Below are positions 24,401-35,221 of a DNA stretch of 64,000 bases, in pieces (within the stretch, counting starts at the first letter, position 1; every line of letters starts with the position of its first letter). Source of the DNA: Ampelocalamus luodianensis (taxonomy: Eukaryota > Streptophyta > Magnoliopsida > Poales > Poaceae); the NCBI GenBank assembly GCA_036346255.1, contig CM070639.1, positions 31,464,165 through 31,528,164 on the forward strand, given 5' to 3'. A model generated the notes under the pieces. That model searched no databases. It had not been told where the DNA came from and saw only the letters and a list, made by a program, of their open reading frames with translations. The position numbers and the translations under genes are program-made.

Positions 24401-27400
24401 GATGGCTGCAACCAAAAGTGACATCAATTTTACATCAGTGGTATCAATGGTGTAATGCATTTATAATTCAAATAATTTTTGTTCCAGTATGAGCAAGTGC
24501 AAATTAAAGATCACAGAAAGATGCGTTTCAAAATTTACTTGTAAGACAATTATGTTACTGTCATGTGGGGCCTGACCTATGCCTAGCGCAAGAAGGAGTT
24601 GGCACCGACGCCGGCAGCAGTTCATCCCAATTAGGGCCAGCGCATGGAAGGCTTAGAGATATTCCTTCCTATTTCTAGTTTCTTTATTTAAGGACTTTCT
24701 TTAAATCTAGAGTTTGCATTAGACATTAGTTTGTTTGGATTGTGTTACTTGTTAGACAAGTTTGTTAGGGCCATCACTATTTAAAGAGACTAGGCGCAAT
24801 GATCAAAGGTGTGAAGAAAAGCTGAAAACCCAATCTTTCTCTGCCTCCATTCGCGCCCCCCTGCCCTTGCCGCGCGGCAGCCGTTACCATAGTTCCACCG
24901 CCGCACCGTTGAAGTCCAAGGCTGCGTCCAGTGACTCACCACAACTACCCTATTCGCTCCAACCGTAGGAACACGGTAGACTACACTAGCATAAATTCAA
25001 AAATCTACCGCGCAACCAAGGAACCTCCGCTAGTAATAGATTACGGGATTACCACTAGACGCGCAGATTCGCAGCGGAAGAAGAGTCGATGTAGCGCGTT
25101 GGTGCGGTTGTAGTCGTACTAGTCTCGCGCCTCCTCCAAGTGCTCCCGTGGCGTCACGCATTGCGGATCGTCCTAGCGTTGAAGCCTCGCGACAACGCCT
25201 CCAAGGTATCCACACGTGCGGGCAGAACACCACGCGCGAAGTGCTAGCGGCAGCCGCGCGGTTTTGGGCGAAGGAGGTGTGGTGGCTAGGGTTTCGGGAA
25301 TTCCGAAAATCACACTTGACCCTATGCCACCTCCTCTCTATATATAGGCATCCATGATGGATCTCGAACTTGAAGCCCATTAGGAACTCGTGGCCCATAA
25401 GAATTCGGATCACCATCCAAAACGTGTCCCGACCCTTTAAGCGTGCGACTCTATAGGTTCACGTGCACTTGGACATAGCCCGAGTACTCCTACTCGTCCA
25501 CTAATCGGTAGTGGCCCCTAGCAGGATATGCCGACTCCCAAGTAAATGTAAATATTACATCGGACGAACCTCAACAAATCTCATATGTATTTCCCTTTGC
25601 CTCACGATATCGGTCAAACTCAAGGCGAGTACGTGCCATCCTTGTTGGTTAGCTCAACCACTCTTTCTCGATCACGTGATTCGAATTCCTCGACTATGGT
25701 TAACTCTTTAACCATGAATAGCATGGCCATGCATTTCTAAAATCCGATCACTCGAGAGGCCTAGAGATATCTCTCCCGTTGCATGGAGGGGCAAATCCTA
25801 TCTTGATCGACCATGCCTCGACGCATGTGTCATGACAAACCCGAAAGCTACCTTTATAACTACCCAGTTACGGAGTAGCGTTTGGCAACCCCTAAGTAAG
25901 TCACTATACATCTTGAGTGCATGCGACGATCTTAAGTCTAAGGATATAACATACATATTGTAAAAGAGACCAACTGATGACACAAAAGAATACAACATTC
26001 TCGCAGTGTCTCATGGTGGGCCGATCCAACCCCATGTTCACTAACATGTGTCATATTATTGGTTTGATATCTCCATATCTATGATCCGTGAAACATGATC
26101 ATCAACCAATACATATGCTAGTCTATTCATATGTGTCCTCATATGTTTCCGACTAGGGATCGCTTTAGAATAATCATCACAAAGATAAATATAGAGTTTC
26201 ACAATCAAGTCACATACTTGATAATAAATATTAACGATATTATTCAAGGAACAATAAATTATCCAATAAATTATGAACATATAATCATCTCCATGATTGC
26301 TTCTAGGGCATATCTCCAACACCAACCCCCTCTCCAATATTTCTACTCATGACAACTTAGTATCAGAGACGCCCGCTGCCTCGCCAACCATGTCGAAAGG
26401 TGACAATTCGGATGCCGTTAGCAAGAAGTTGGACGCCATGTTGTAGCAGATGGAGCTCAACCGGCTCAAACTCTACGACAAGATTGATATGCTTTCCGGC
26501 CCATCCGCGACATCGACAACCAACAACGAGTACATCATCTCACCATCACACCGAGCAAGCCTACCACCCGCGGCCCGGATTCGGCCGTGACACGATTGTC
26601 GACGCGGACTACAAGCAATCGAGGGTCCGCTCCTAGCCCACGCAGGGCTACACGCGGTCCTCAGGCACCCACACCACACATCGCCGACCTGGAGGGACCC
26701 TCGGCGCATCCTCCCATGGCGGAGGGGCACGCCACGGGTTGAGGCGGCGTTCCTCGCTTCCACAAACTGAATTTCCCAACGTTCAATGGCCACGAAGATC
26801 TATTGCCATGGCTCAATCGCTGTGAGCAATTTTTTGGGGATAGCACACCATGGAGGAAGACAAGGTTTGGCAGGCAACCTTTCACATGACTGGTTCAGCA
26901 TAGCTTTGGTACCATCACTTGGAGCGCGACATGGGAACGCCCTTATGGCGCCACTTCGTCGAGCTGATCAATACTCGTTTCGGCCTGCCATTGTGTAGCA
27001 ATCCATTGGGCGAGCTCATTGCACTGCAAAAGAAGGGCACGGTCCGGGAGTTCTCCGATCAGTTTCTCACGCTCTTATGCCGTACTGATCCATTGACAGA
27101 GCGTCAACAAATTCAGTTGTTCACGGTCGGCTTAGGGCAACCTCTTCAAACCAATGTCGACTTGCAAGTATCCCAATCCTTGGAGTCCGCGATGAGTTTG
27201 CTCACGCGTACGAGCACCGCACGCAAGTCGCGGCCCCGGCCGTTCGTCCACGGCGCAATTAGCATTCGGCCGGGTCGACTAGCGGGTCCTCCCCGGTCGG
27301 ACCACCCGGCTCGGGCACTACTCCGGCCAAGTCGACGAGCGGGTTCGCTAAGGTCGGACCACCTGACAACAACCCCACACTGGCCCCATCTACGACGATC

Positions 27401-30400
27401 GTGCGCGTCGTTCGTTGGACGCCGTCCGAGATGGAACGCCGTCGCGTGGGACTCTACTAAGGCGACGAGAAGTACTTTGTGGGCCACCGTTGTAACTTAT
27501 AAACGAGACTTCATCATCGAGATTCATCAGGACTCGACGGCGGCGGGACAATGTCACGACCAACATTGTTGAGCCAGAAATTTCCTGGGCCACCCTCACC
27601 GACATACAGCACCGCTCTGGCCAAACCATGCGCTTATTGGTGGTGGTCGGCACCACGACCTTGGTCACCCTACTCGACTCCGGCCCAACGCATAAATTCA
27701 TCACCGACCATGTGGTGCAGGTTGTCGGCGTCCATATGTAGCCGAAGTCTGGACTCAGCGTGACAGTGGCTAATGGAGATCGTGTTGCCAGCCTAGGACT
27801 CTGTCGTGCTATGCCATTCACATCGGAGAGGAGGCGTTCACCTTGGATTGCTATGCCATGCCATTGGAAGGATTTGACGTGGTCTTAGGGGTTTAGTGGC
27901 TCGGTAAACTCGGACCGATCACTTGGGATTTCTCTCGCATGACCATGGCTTTTGCTCACGCCGGATGCAAGGTGATCTGGCGCGGCCTTCCAATGGAGCC
28001 TCAGTCAGCCAAGTTGCTTGCTTGTACCAGCACCAACTTGATGGATGATCTACTCGAGGAATTCAGCAGCCTTACTGAACCACATGGACTGTCGCATGTC
28101 AAGGACCGCTATCATTGCATCCACCTGAACAGCGGCACTGATGCCATTGTCGTCCAGCCTAATCGCTAAGTGCAATTGCAGAAAGACGAGCTCAAAACAC
28201 AGTGTGCCGAGATGCTTCAGCAAGGAACTATTCGCCACGGTACTTCGGCCTTTTCTTCTCAGTACTACTCGTTGAAAAGGCGGATGGTTCTTTCCGCTTT
28301 TGTGGTGACTACCGTGCTCTCAATGACCGCACAATCAAGGATAAATTTCCAGTTCCGGATGTCTAGGAATTACTTGATGAACTTCGTGGCGCCAAATTTT
28401 TACTAAGCTCGACTTGCGCTCTGGCTATCATCAAGTCATGATGCACTCGGCCAATGTTGAGAAGACGACGTTCTGCACTCACCAAGGGCTTTTTGAGTTC
28501 CTCGTTATGCTGTTCGGCCTCACCAACACATCGGCCGTATTTCAGGCCCTGATGAACTCCGTCCTCCATACATTCCTTCGGCGTTTTTTGTTGGTCTTCT
28601 TCGATGACATCCTCATCTACAGTCCATCATGGTCCGAGCATCTCTGTCATGTCCATGCAGTCCTACGTACGCTCCAGTATCATCGCTTCTTCCTGAAATG
28701 CTCCAAGTACTTTTTTGGGGAGGAGACGGTCGCCTACTTGGGCCATGTTGTCTCTCGCAGCAGCGCCGCCGTCGACTGCCGAAGATCGGTGTAGTCATTT
28801 CTGGCGGTTCCAAAATCGATGCAGGCGGTTCGTGGATTCTCGACCCGCGGGTATTACCGCAAATTTATTCGGGATTTCGGTTCCCTCGTGACGCCCCTTA
28901 ATTGCTCAAACGTAAAGCTTTTCACTGGACCGACAGCCCATGACGCATTTGACAACTCAAGGTGGCACTCACACAAGCTCTGGTATTGCTGCTGCCAGAT
29001 TTCTCTGCGGAATTTATCGTCGAATGTGATGCGGCAGGCCATGGCTTTGGTGAGGTTCTTCACCAGGGCACGGGGCCATTGCATTTTTTAGCCGACCGAT
29101 TGCCCCTCGCCATGTTAACTTGGTAGCCTACGAACGCAAGCTCATCGGTCTCATTCAGGCGGTTCGCCATTGGAGACCTTACTTATGGGGCCGCAAGTTT
29201 TTGGTACACACCGACCATTACAGTTTGCTTGACCAACGACTGTCTACAATTCCACAGCACCAATGGGTTAGCAAGCTCTTGGGATATGATTTTGGCATGG
29301 AATATAAACCAGGTTGCACCAATGTGGTCATCGATGCTCTATCCCGACACGACACCGAGCTTCACATGGCGGCTATGGCACTTTCATCTCCACAGTTTGC
29401 TATCTTCGATGACCTACGCCTCGAATTGGCTCAAGATCCTTCCGTGACGCAACTCTGTACGTCCATCATGGCTGGCAAGCAGTGAGGGCCGTGGGCAATC
29501 ATCGATGGTTTGGTTACTTTCAACCGGCGGGTGTTCGTTCCTCCCACAACTGCCCTCCTACCTCACCTCCTCCAGGCGGCCCATGGCAATTGCCATGAAG
29601 GAGTACAGAAAACGCTCCATCGTTTGTATGCGGATTTTCACATACCCAATGCTCGATCCGTGGTGCAAGATTTCGTTTACGTGTCAACGGAATAAGTGTG
29701 AGCAGTTACATCTAGTCAGCCTTCTGCATCCATTGGACGTTCCCTCCACGAATGGGCAGACATAGCTATGGATTTTATTGAGAGACTACCTCGCACACAC
29801 GAGAAAACGGTTATCCTCATGGTGGTGGACCGTTTCTCGAAGTATGTGCACTTCATTCCTTGGCGCACCCCTACACAGCGCATTCGGTCGCCTTGGTATT
29901 TTTTAGTGAGATTGTTCGGCTCCATGGGGTGCCTACCTCCATTGTTAGCAATCGCGATCCGGTGTTCACTAGCACTTTTTGGACTGAATTATTTCGTTTG
30001 GCGGGTGTTAAGCTCCATCTCAATCTGACTTTTCATCCCAATCGGATGGTCATCCGAGGTGGTTAACAAGAAGATTGTCATGTACCTTCGATGCATCACG
30101 GGGATAGGCCCAAGCAATGGCCGTTGGTTGCCTTGGGCGGAATCGCTACAAAGACTTCTTTTCGACATCACTTCGCACTTCATCGCTCCAAGTGGTGTAT
30201 GGTCAGCACCACCATCCTTGTGCTCCTATGAGTCGGGTAGCACCGCCTCCTGCCGTGGAAGCGCTTAGTCCGCGACCACGACAATTCTTGTTGAAGTCCA
30301 TGATCGGTTGGTTCAAGTACAAAGCCTTTACAAACATCGGTATGACAAAAGACATTGTGACTTGGAGTTGACTGAAGGTCAATGGGTTTGGCTCCGTCTT

Positions 30401-33400
30401 TATCATTGTCAGGCAACATCATTATCTCTACCCAACCGTGGGAAACTAGGACCTCGCTATTTTGGACCATAAAAGTGCTTCACCGTGTGGGCTTGGTAGC
30501 TTATCATTTGGACTTGCCGGCCCACACCAAGATTCATGACGTCTTCCATGTGAGCCTCTTGAAGCCATTTGTCGGTCCTCCGCCTGCAAGTCCACCAGCA
30601 TTGCGCCTTTGATGAATGGTCGGGTGTGTCCGCTGCCGGCTAAAGTCCTCAAGTCACGTGTTGCTCACAGACAACTACAACTTCTCATTCACGGGGAAGG
30701 CACCCCTACCACCAACGCTTCTTGGGAAGACTTGGATAAATTTCAGCAACTCTTTCCTCTTTTCCAGCTCGAGGACGAGCTGCTGCTCAAGAAGGGGAGA
30801 GATGTCATGTGGCATGTGACCTATGCCCGGCGCAAGGAGTTGGCACCAGAGCCGGCAACAGTCCATCCCAATTAGGGCCGGCGCATGGAAGGATTAGAGA
30901 TATGCCTTCCTATTTCTAGTTTCTTTATTTAGGACTTTCTTTAAATCTAGAGTTTGCATTAGAGATTTGTTTGTTTGGATTGTGTTACTTGTTAGACAAG
31001 TTTGTTAGGGCCATCTCTATTTAAAGAGACTAGGCGCATTGATCAAAGGTGTGAAGAAAATCTGAAAACCAATCTTTCTCTCCTCTGCTCGTGCCCCCAT
31101 GCCCTTGCCACGCGGAGCCGTGACCACGGCGCGCCGAGTGACTCACCATGACTACCCTATTCGCTCCAATCCCTGTCCAATATTTCTACTGTGACAGTTA
31201 CAAACGTTCTGGATGATTATTCATACACAAGATGCGACTGTTGTATCAGTTTCACCTTAGCAATAACAGGCCTAGCCATTGAAGTCCCAAGCAGATACTT
31301 TCTTTCATAAACTGCACCGCACGAAGGCAGGGTATATATATTCACTAACAAATTCTTCTTTCAAGTCCTTCACAACAAGCTGGCTTGCACCACTAGCTTT
31401 TGCCTTTTTCTCCAATCCTTCCATTTCAATAGCACCCTACAAAGGGATAAGTATATAAATTGAACTGATGGTCATCTAGCAAGAAGTTAGTAAGAAAGGT
31501 CCAAACTATAATGATGCCTCATTTACTTGTTGACAGAAAAACAAAATATATCGGTAGACGCACAGAATATAAAAGGAACTCAAAATTATGAAATTTAGGA
31601 CAACACAAAGCCATGGGACAAAAGGTGAAGAAATTATTGATTTTGTAATTCATGGTAAAAATGTAACCATCAGAAGAATAAGTAAGCTATTACCAAGTGA
31701 CAAACAGATATGGAGGGAGACAAAATTATCAGGGGTTAAGCTAACGAAGCAAGTTATGGTTAGCATGACATCACTACGTAAAAGAGGGCAGTACAACCAT
31801 TCAGTTCTGTAGGCTTGAAAATCACTCAAGCTCTGGTGCAACATACCTGGCCAACATCAGCAGTGAAACAGATGACTTCACAGCCATAGTTCTCCCTTCA
31901 GTTAAAAAACCAAAAGAAGACATAGTTTGCACGAGTCAGATTAATTTTAGACTTGAAGTTTGGTAAAATCAATACTAAAAAGCAACATTTATACCTGAGC
32001 CATGGAACAATAACTGATGTATCCAAGCCACCACTGTAAGCTAGAACAACTTTATTTAATTTGCCACGCAATCCACCTTGCTTTTCATCACCACTACTAG
32101 CTGTTGCGGTTGAAATTGCACCATGCTCTTTTCCACTTGCCATTACGCACCTAATAGCTGCAGATTTTCACAAAGGATATAAGGATTATCATCATAACAA
32201 AAGCAAAATGCTACTCCCTCTAACATAAACATAAGTCACTGAAGTTTCCTCTCGCAGATCTGCCTCTAACCTAAAATGGTCACTTGGTCCGCCCATGGAG
32301 AATAGGCTCTATCAGTGTTCATCAAAGGATGTGTGGAAAACCAGATCGAACAATATAATCAATTCTTTTAGTGATTTCAGAGTAATGTCCCAACTGATAT
32401 TTTTGCGGTTAAGACCATTTTATCGTAGGCTGCTAATTTGAGCAAGAAAGGGGGGATTCTACAAGCAATTTGATTGGCACACTAAAACCTGTTCAAACAA
32501 GTAAAATATGGCTTCATAGATCAGACATTCAATCAATGATCAAATTTCACAGTTTAGGTCCTAGCATATGAAGCACACTCAAGTAACCCAATAAAGTAAC
32601 CTAGCAAAGAAGAGTCGCTGCTGATTATAATACATGCTACATTACAGATACAGGGGATAGTTTTTAACAAGTAAAAGCCACACAAAACATACAAGAGACA
32701 ATACCCAATTTCCACAAGGCAGGACACGCAACATCAATCAATACCTGTAATGACCCGGTCGATTGGAGAGGAAACTATCTACCAGGGTGACCTATTTCAG
32801 TGGATAGGGAAGAACTGGGATGAGGAATCACAAAAGTAGGCGAGAGAGAGCAGAGAAGAGGATAAGACGCAGGAAGAACAAGATGGGGAATCAGATTCTA
32901 TTTCATTTCATCCATAAGTCCTTCCTCCCTCGGTACAAGCACTCCTTATATTATATGGTGGCCCTCTATCCAGACTCCAGACTCCAGACTCCTGAACAAA
33001 CAAAACCCTCCACCCTTCTATTCTATGACAGTGGGACCCTCATTTCTAATCCTTTCTCTGCTCTATCAATACTGTTAGCCTACTCTATCCTTTACATGCT
33101 TTAAACACATGGCACTGCATTTGTAATTTGTAGGGGCAGTGACAATACCTTGGCTTCTGTGGCCCTTGTTGTGATGTTGCCGGACTTCACCACGGAGGCC
33201 ATCCGGCAGTGCCGCAACCTATCAATGGTATCAATAGAAACATAAGCATGACGGCTTTTAAGACGTCGAGGACGCAAACAAGAATAATCAGCGCCCCATC
33301 CGATACCTTGTGATTGAAGCAGGATGCGGTACAGTCATGATGGATGCCAATCCCTGCACGGACGCAAGAGACTAATCAGCCGCAAGAACCCATTAGAAAT

Positions 33401-33527
33401 CTATCCCCAATCCATCCACTGCCGAACAAAGAAAAACCCAAGAAAAGAGAAACGCAGGAAACCAAGAAGAGAGAAGACGAGATGGCTCACCTGCGGTGGC
33501 GGCGGCGCAGCTGAGGGCGTGGGCCAT
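21406..33527 (-). CDS. Argininosuccinate synthase (arginine biosynthesis), nine exons
   Basis: Joins citrulline and aspartate, using ATP, to argininosuccinate, the next-to-last step of arginine synthesis, in plastids of plants. Exons (high to low): 33491-33527, 33149-33218, 31995-32157, 31847-31895, 31256-31436, 23395-23469, 23145-23328, 22835-22922, 21406-21958. Exon 3 holds the ATP-pyrophosphatase loop AYSGGLDTSV. Later exons give ENYGCEVICFTADVGQ, GAIEMEGLEKKAKASGA, VAKEVGADAVAHGCTGKGND, RFELTFYALNPELKVVAPWR and NGRDLSPASLLAELNDIGGKHG. Order and coverage are complete. Exons 5, 7 and 8 have lengths short by 2, 2 and 1 bases, each shift falling within conserved protein. Exons 1-2 look like a plastid-targeting leader (MAHALSCAAATA, then MASVVKSGNITTRATEAK), but their joins are not clean in frame. 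The intron between exons 5 and 6 holds a nested retrotransposon. Single-base gaps suggest assembly errors; a pseudogene cannot be excluded. Confidence 0.92.
24964..26321 (-). mobile_element. Solo LTR of a Copia (Angela/BARE-like) element nested in the gypsy LTR
   Basis: A 1358-bp insert sits within the left gypsy LTR with a 5-bp target duplication CCAAC (24959-24963, 26322-26326). Read on the minus strand it begins TGTTGGAGATATGCCCTAGA, the characteristic start of Angela/BARE-type Copia LTRs in grasses. It ends CCTACG, where CA is expected (one base changed). There is no interior, so the element was reduced to one LTR by recombination between its LTRs. It is younger than the gypsy insertion. 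Confidence 0.9.
26357..26370 (+). promoter_or_regulatory. Primer binding site of the gypsy element
   Basis: TTAGTATCAGAGAC, two bases after the LTR end, is a close match to the tRNA-Met site TTGGTATCAGAGC. It fixes the plus orientation. Confidence 0.75.
26390..30875 (+). pseudogene. Broken gag-pol of the gypsy element
   Basis: Gag begins at 26390 (MSKGDNSDAVSKKLDAML then a stop). Its conserved core is at 26919-27230, with ELIALQKKGTVREFSDQF. A retropepsin-like stretch with LLDSGPTHKFITDHV lies at about 27600-27740. Reverse transcriptase follows at about 28190-28770 (KLDLRSGYHQVMM, FFDDILIYS), then RNase H at 29090-29380 (HTDHYSLLDQR, DALSRHD). Integrase has its zinc-binding and core parts at 29570-30060 (MDFIERLPRTHEKTVILMVV). 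The C-terminal end has a chromodomain-like piece at 30480-30790 (WEDLDKFQQLFPLFQLEDEL). Domain order PR-RT-RH-INT marks Ty3/gypsy, probably a chromovirus. Many stops and frame changes make it inactive. Confidence 0.9.
30803..31196 (+). repeat. Right LTR of the gypsy element
   Basis: 394 bp, starting TGTCATGTGGCATGTGACC and ending CTACTGTGACA. It matches the left LTR along its length with scattered substitutions and small indels, including the shared GTTAGACAAGTTTGTTAGGG. The divergence between the two LTRs is visible by eye, so the insertion is not recent. Confidence 0.93.
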
Positions 33528-33636
33528 CGTCGGGGCACGGGGGACGGCTGCCGCCGGAGGGGAGATGGAAGAGCGAGGGTTTAACAAAGGACGGACTTGT
33601 ACAGCGACTAGGCCTACCAGAAAAAGGGCTGGCTGG
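33528..33636 (-). promoter_or_regulatory. Remaining native 5' flank of argininosuccinate synthase
   Basis: Only about 110 bp of apparently original upstream sequence separates the start codon (33527) from the hAT insertion edge at 33637, its target duplication included. The region is GC-rich and could hold the 5' leader. No TATA box is evident to me here, so the core promoter may now lie inside the transposon. Confidence 0.5.
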
Positions 33637-34111
33637 CAGCCTCAGGCCAAACGGCCGTGCCTGCCGGGCCAACCCGAGACACGACACTGTAGGCTCAATC
33701 TAGGTATGGTATGATCTGTACTATTTATAGGTTGGCCTAGCCCGGCACGGTATGGCACGAACAGTGCTGAGCTGTGCTAGGTACTGCACGAGCCCGACTA
33801 ATTCAGCACAACCCATCTGGCCCGAGGGAGAAGGGGAGCCACCGCCAGAGCCGAGAGCGCGCGGGGCGGCGTCGGCGCGGAGGAAGATGGGCGGCGCGGG
33901 AGGTCCGGGAGTAGGAGGAAGAATGACGGCCGGCGCGGCCGTGCGGAGGTGAGGAGGCGGTGTGGGCCGTGCGCATGCAGTGAGGAGGCAGCTCGGCAAG
34001 TCGGCGCTTGGCGGTGAAGATGAGGAGGCGGTGCGGGCCGTGCGCGTGCGTCGTGCGGCGAGGAGGCGGCTCGACGAGAAGGCGGTGATCAGTGACGGTG
34101 AGGTATGAAGG

Positions 34112-34374
34112 CAGGGGCGGAACTACTTGGTTCTACCCGGCGTCACAGGACACCGGGTCCCCTAGAAAAAATAGCAGATATTATGATACATGTACTATGC
34201 GTGCACCCCTTAGCTTAAAAATTGTGCACCCTGGTTCAACCCAACCTCTGATCTTTTGCAGTTTTTTGCCGCATAACTTACTATTTAATATAGTGCTGCT
34301 TGAAAATTATATATATTGTTATATGTATGGTGAAGTGGTGAACCCCGGTTATTTTCGTTCTAGTTCCGCCCCTG
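34112..34374. mobile_element. 263-bp hAT-type MITE nested in the Ac-like element
   Basis: The inverted ends CAGGGGCGGAACTA and TAGTTCCGCCCCTG are perfect over 14 bases. The flanks TATGAAGG (34104-34111) and CATGAAGG (34375-34382) form an 8-bp duplication with one mismatch. The interior is AT-rich and non-coding, in sharp contrast with the GC-rich host sequence on both sides. Confidence 0.93.
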
Positions 34375-34382
34375 CATGAAGG

Positions 34383-34640
34383 CGAGGTGGCGGTGTGGAT
34401 GAGTAGCGGAGTAGGCGAGGACCCGAGGAGCGCGGAGCCACGAAGGCGCGAAGGCGAGGCAGTGACGGTGAGGACGAGGAGGCGGTGATCGATGGCGGTG
34501 AGGCGCGAAGGCGAGGGGGCGGTGTGGATGAGTAGCGGAGTAGGCGAGGACCCGAGGAGTGCGGAGCGGCGAAGCCGCGGAGGCGAGGAGGCGCGAAGGC
34601 GAGGCGGTGACAGTGAGGACGAGGAGGCGGTGATGGTGAG
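34383..34640. repeat. GC-rich tandem repeats in the hAT 5' region
   Basis: The block GGTGTGGATGAGTAGCGGAG TAGGCGAGGACCCGAGGAG occurs at about 34392 and 34521, about 129 bp apart. GACGAGGAGGCGGTGA and GGCGCGAAGGCGAGG repeat around them. Such subterminal repeats often bind hAT transposases. The open frames crossing this tract are compositional. Confidence 0.75.
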
Positions 34641-35221
34641 GACGAGGAGGGTGGATCGGTGAGACGAGCCGACGAGAGGCAAGAAGCGCGGCCGGAGGAG
34701 GCGAGGCGGGCGTGCGGGTGTGGCAATGCGGCACTACCTAGTGCTGCACGCGACACGGGCTGGCAGGGCATGGGTAGAAGAAGAAAGGGGGGCAGACCGG
34801 GCAGGCGTCGGGACAGGCTGGACAGTAGGGCAGGCGAGTTGGTAGGCCGTGCCGGCACAGCCCAAAAAATCCGGCCGTTGGGATGATTTTAGCCTTTTTT
34901 ATTGTTTTCGATCGTTGGGTCTTAAAAAATAGCAAAAAAAAAAATCCAAAATTTTTTCTATAAATAGCCACCGTACCCCTCTCATTCAGCACACCTTCAT
35001 TCTCCATTCTATCTTTGCAATTGTGTTGTGCAAATTCAAATCCGTATTGAGCTAATTTGGCAAAATTTAAAAAATTTGTGCCAAAATTTGGAAATTTCAA
35101 TTTTCGGCCGCAAGTTAGCGAAAGAGGTACAATATTATTTTTGTAATACTTTTATTGTTAGTTTTTGTTATGCTAAGATGAAAGTAGTAATAGTGTTAGT
35201 TTTGATTTTGCAGTTTTCGTT

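Larger units (their letters stand above)
24559..31196 (+). mobile_element. Ty3/gypsy LTR retrotransposon in an intron of argininosuccinate synthase
   Basis: Flanked by a perfect 5-bp target duplication GTTAC (24554-24558, 31197-31201). The left LTR is 24559-24963 plus 26327-26354, split by a solo LTR. The right LTR is 30803-31196 (394 bp). Both start TGTCATGTGG and end near TGACA. A tRNA-Met type primer site (TTAGTATCAGAGAC, 26357-26370) follows the left LTR. A polypurine tract (AAGAAGGGGAGAGA, about 30789-30802) precedes the right one. The element is antisense to the host gene and its gag-pol is broken. Confidence 0.96.

Noticed and set aside
34281..34858. Minus-strand frames of 124-169 residues rich in Ser, Pro and Arg
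   Set aside because: Generated by GC-rich tandem repeats in the Ac-like element.
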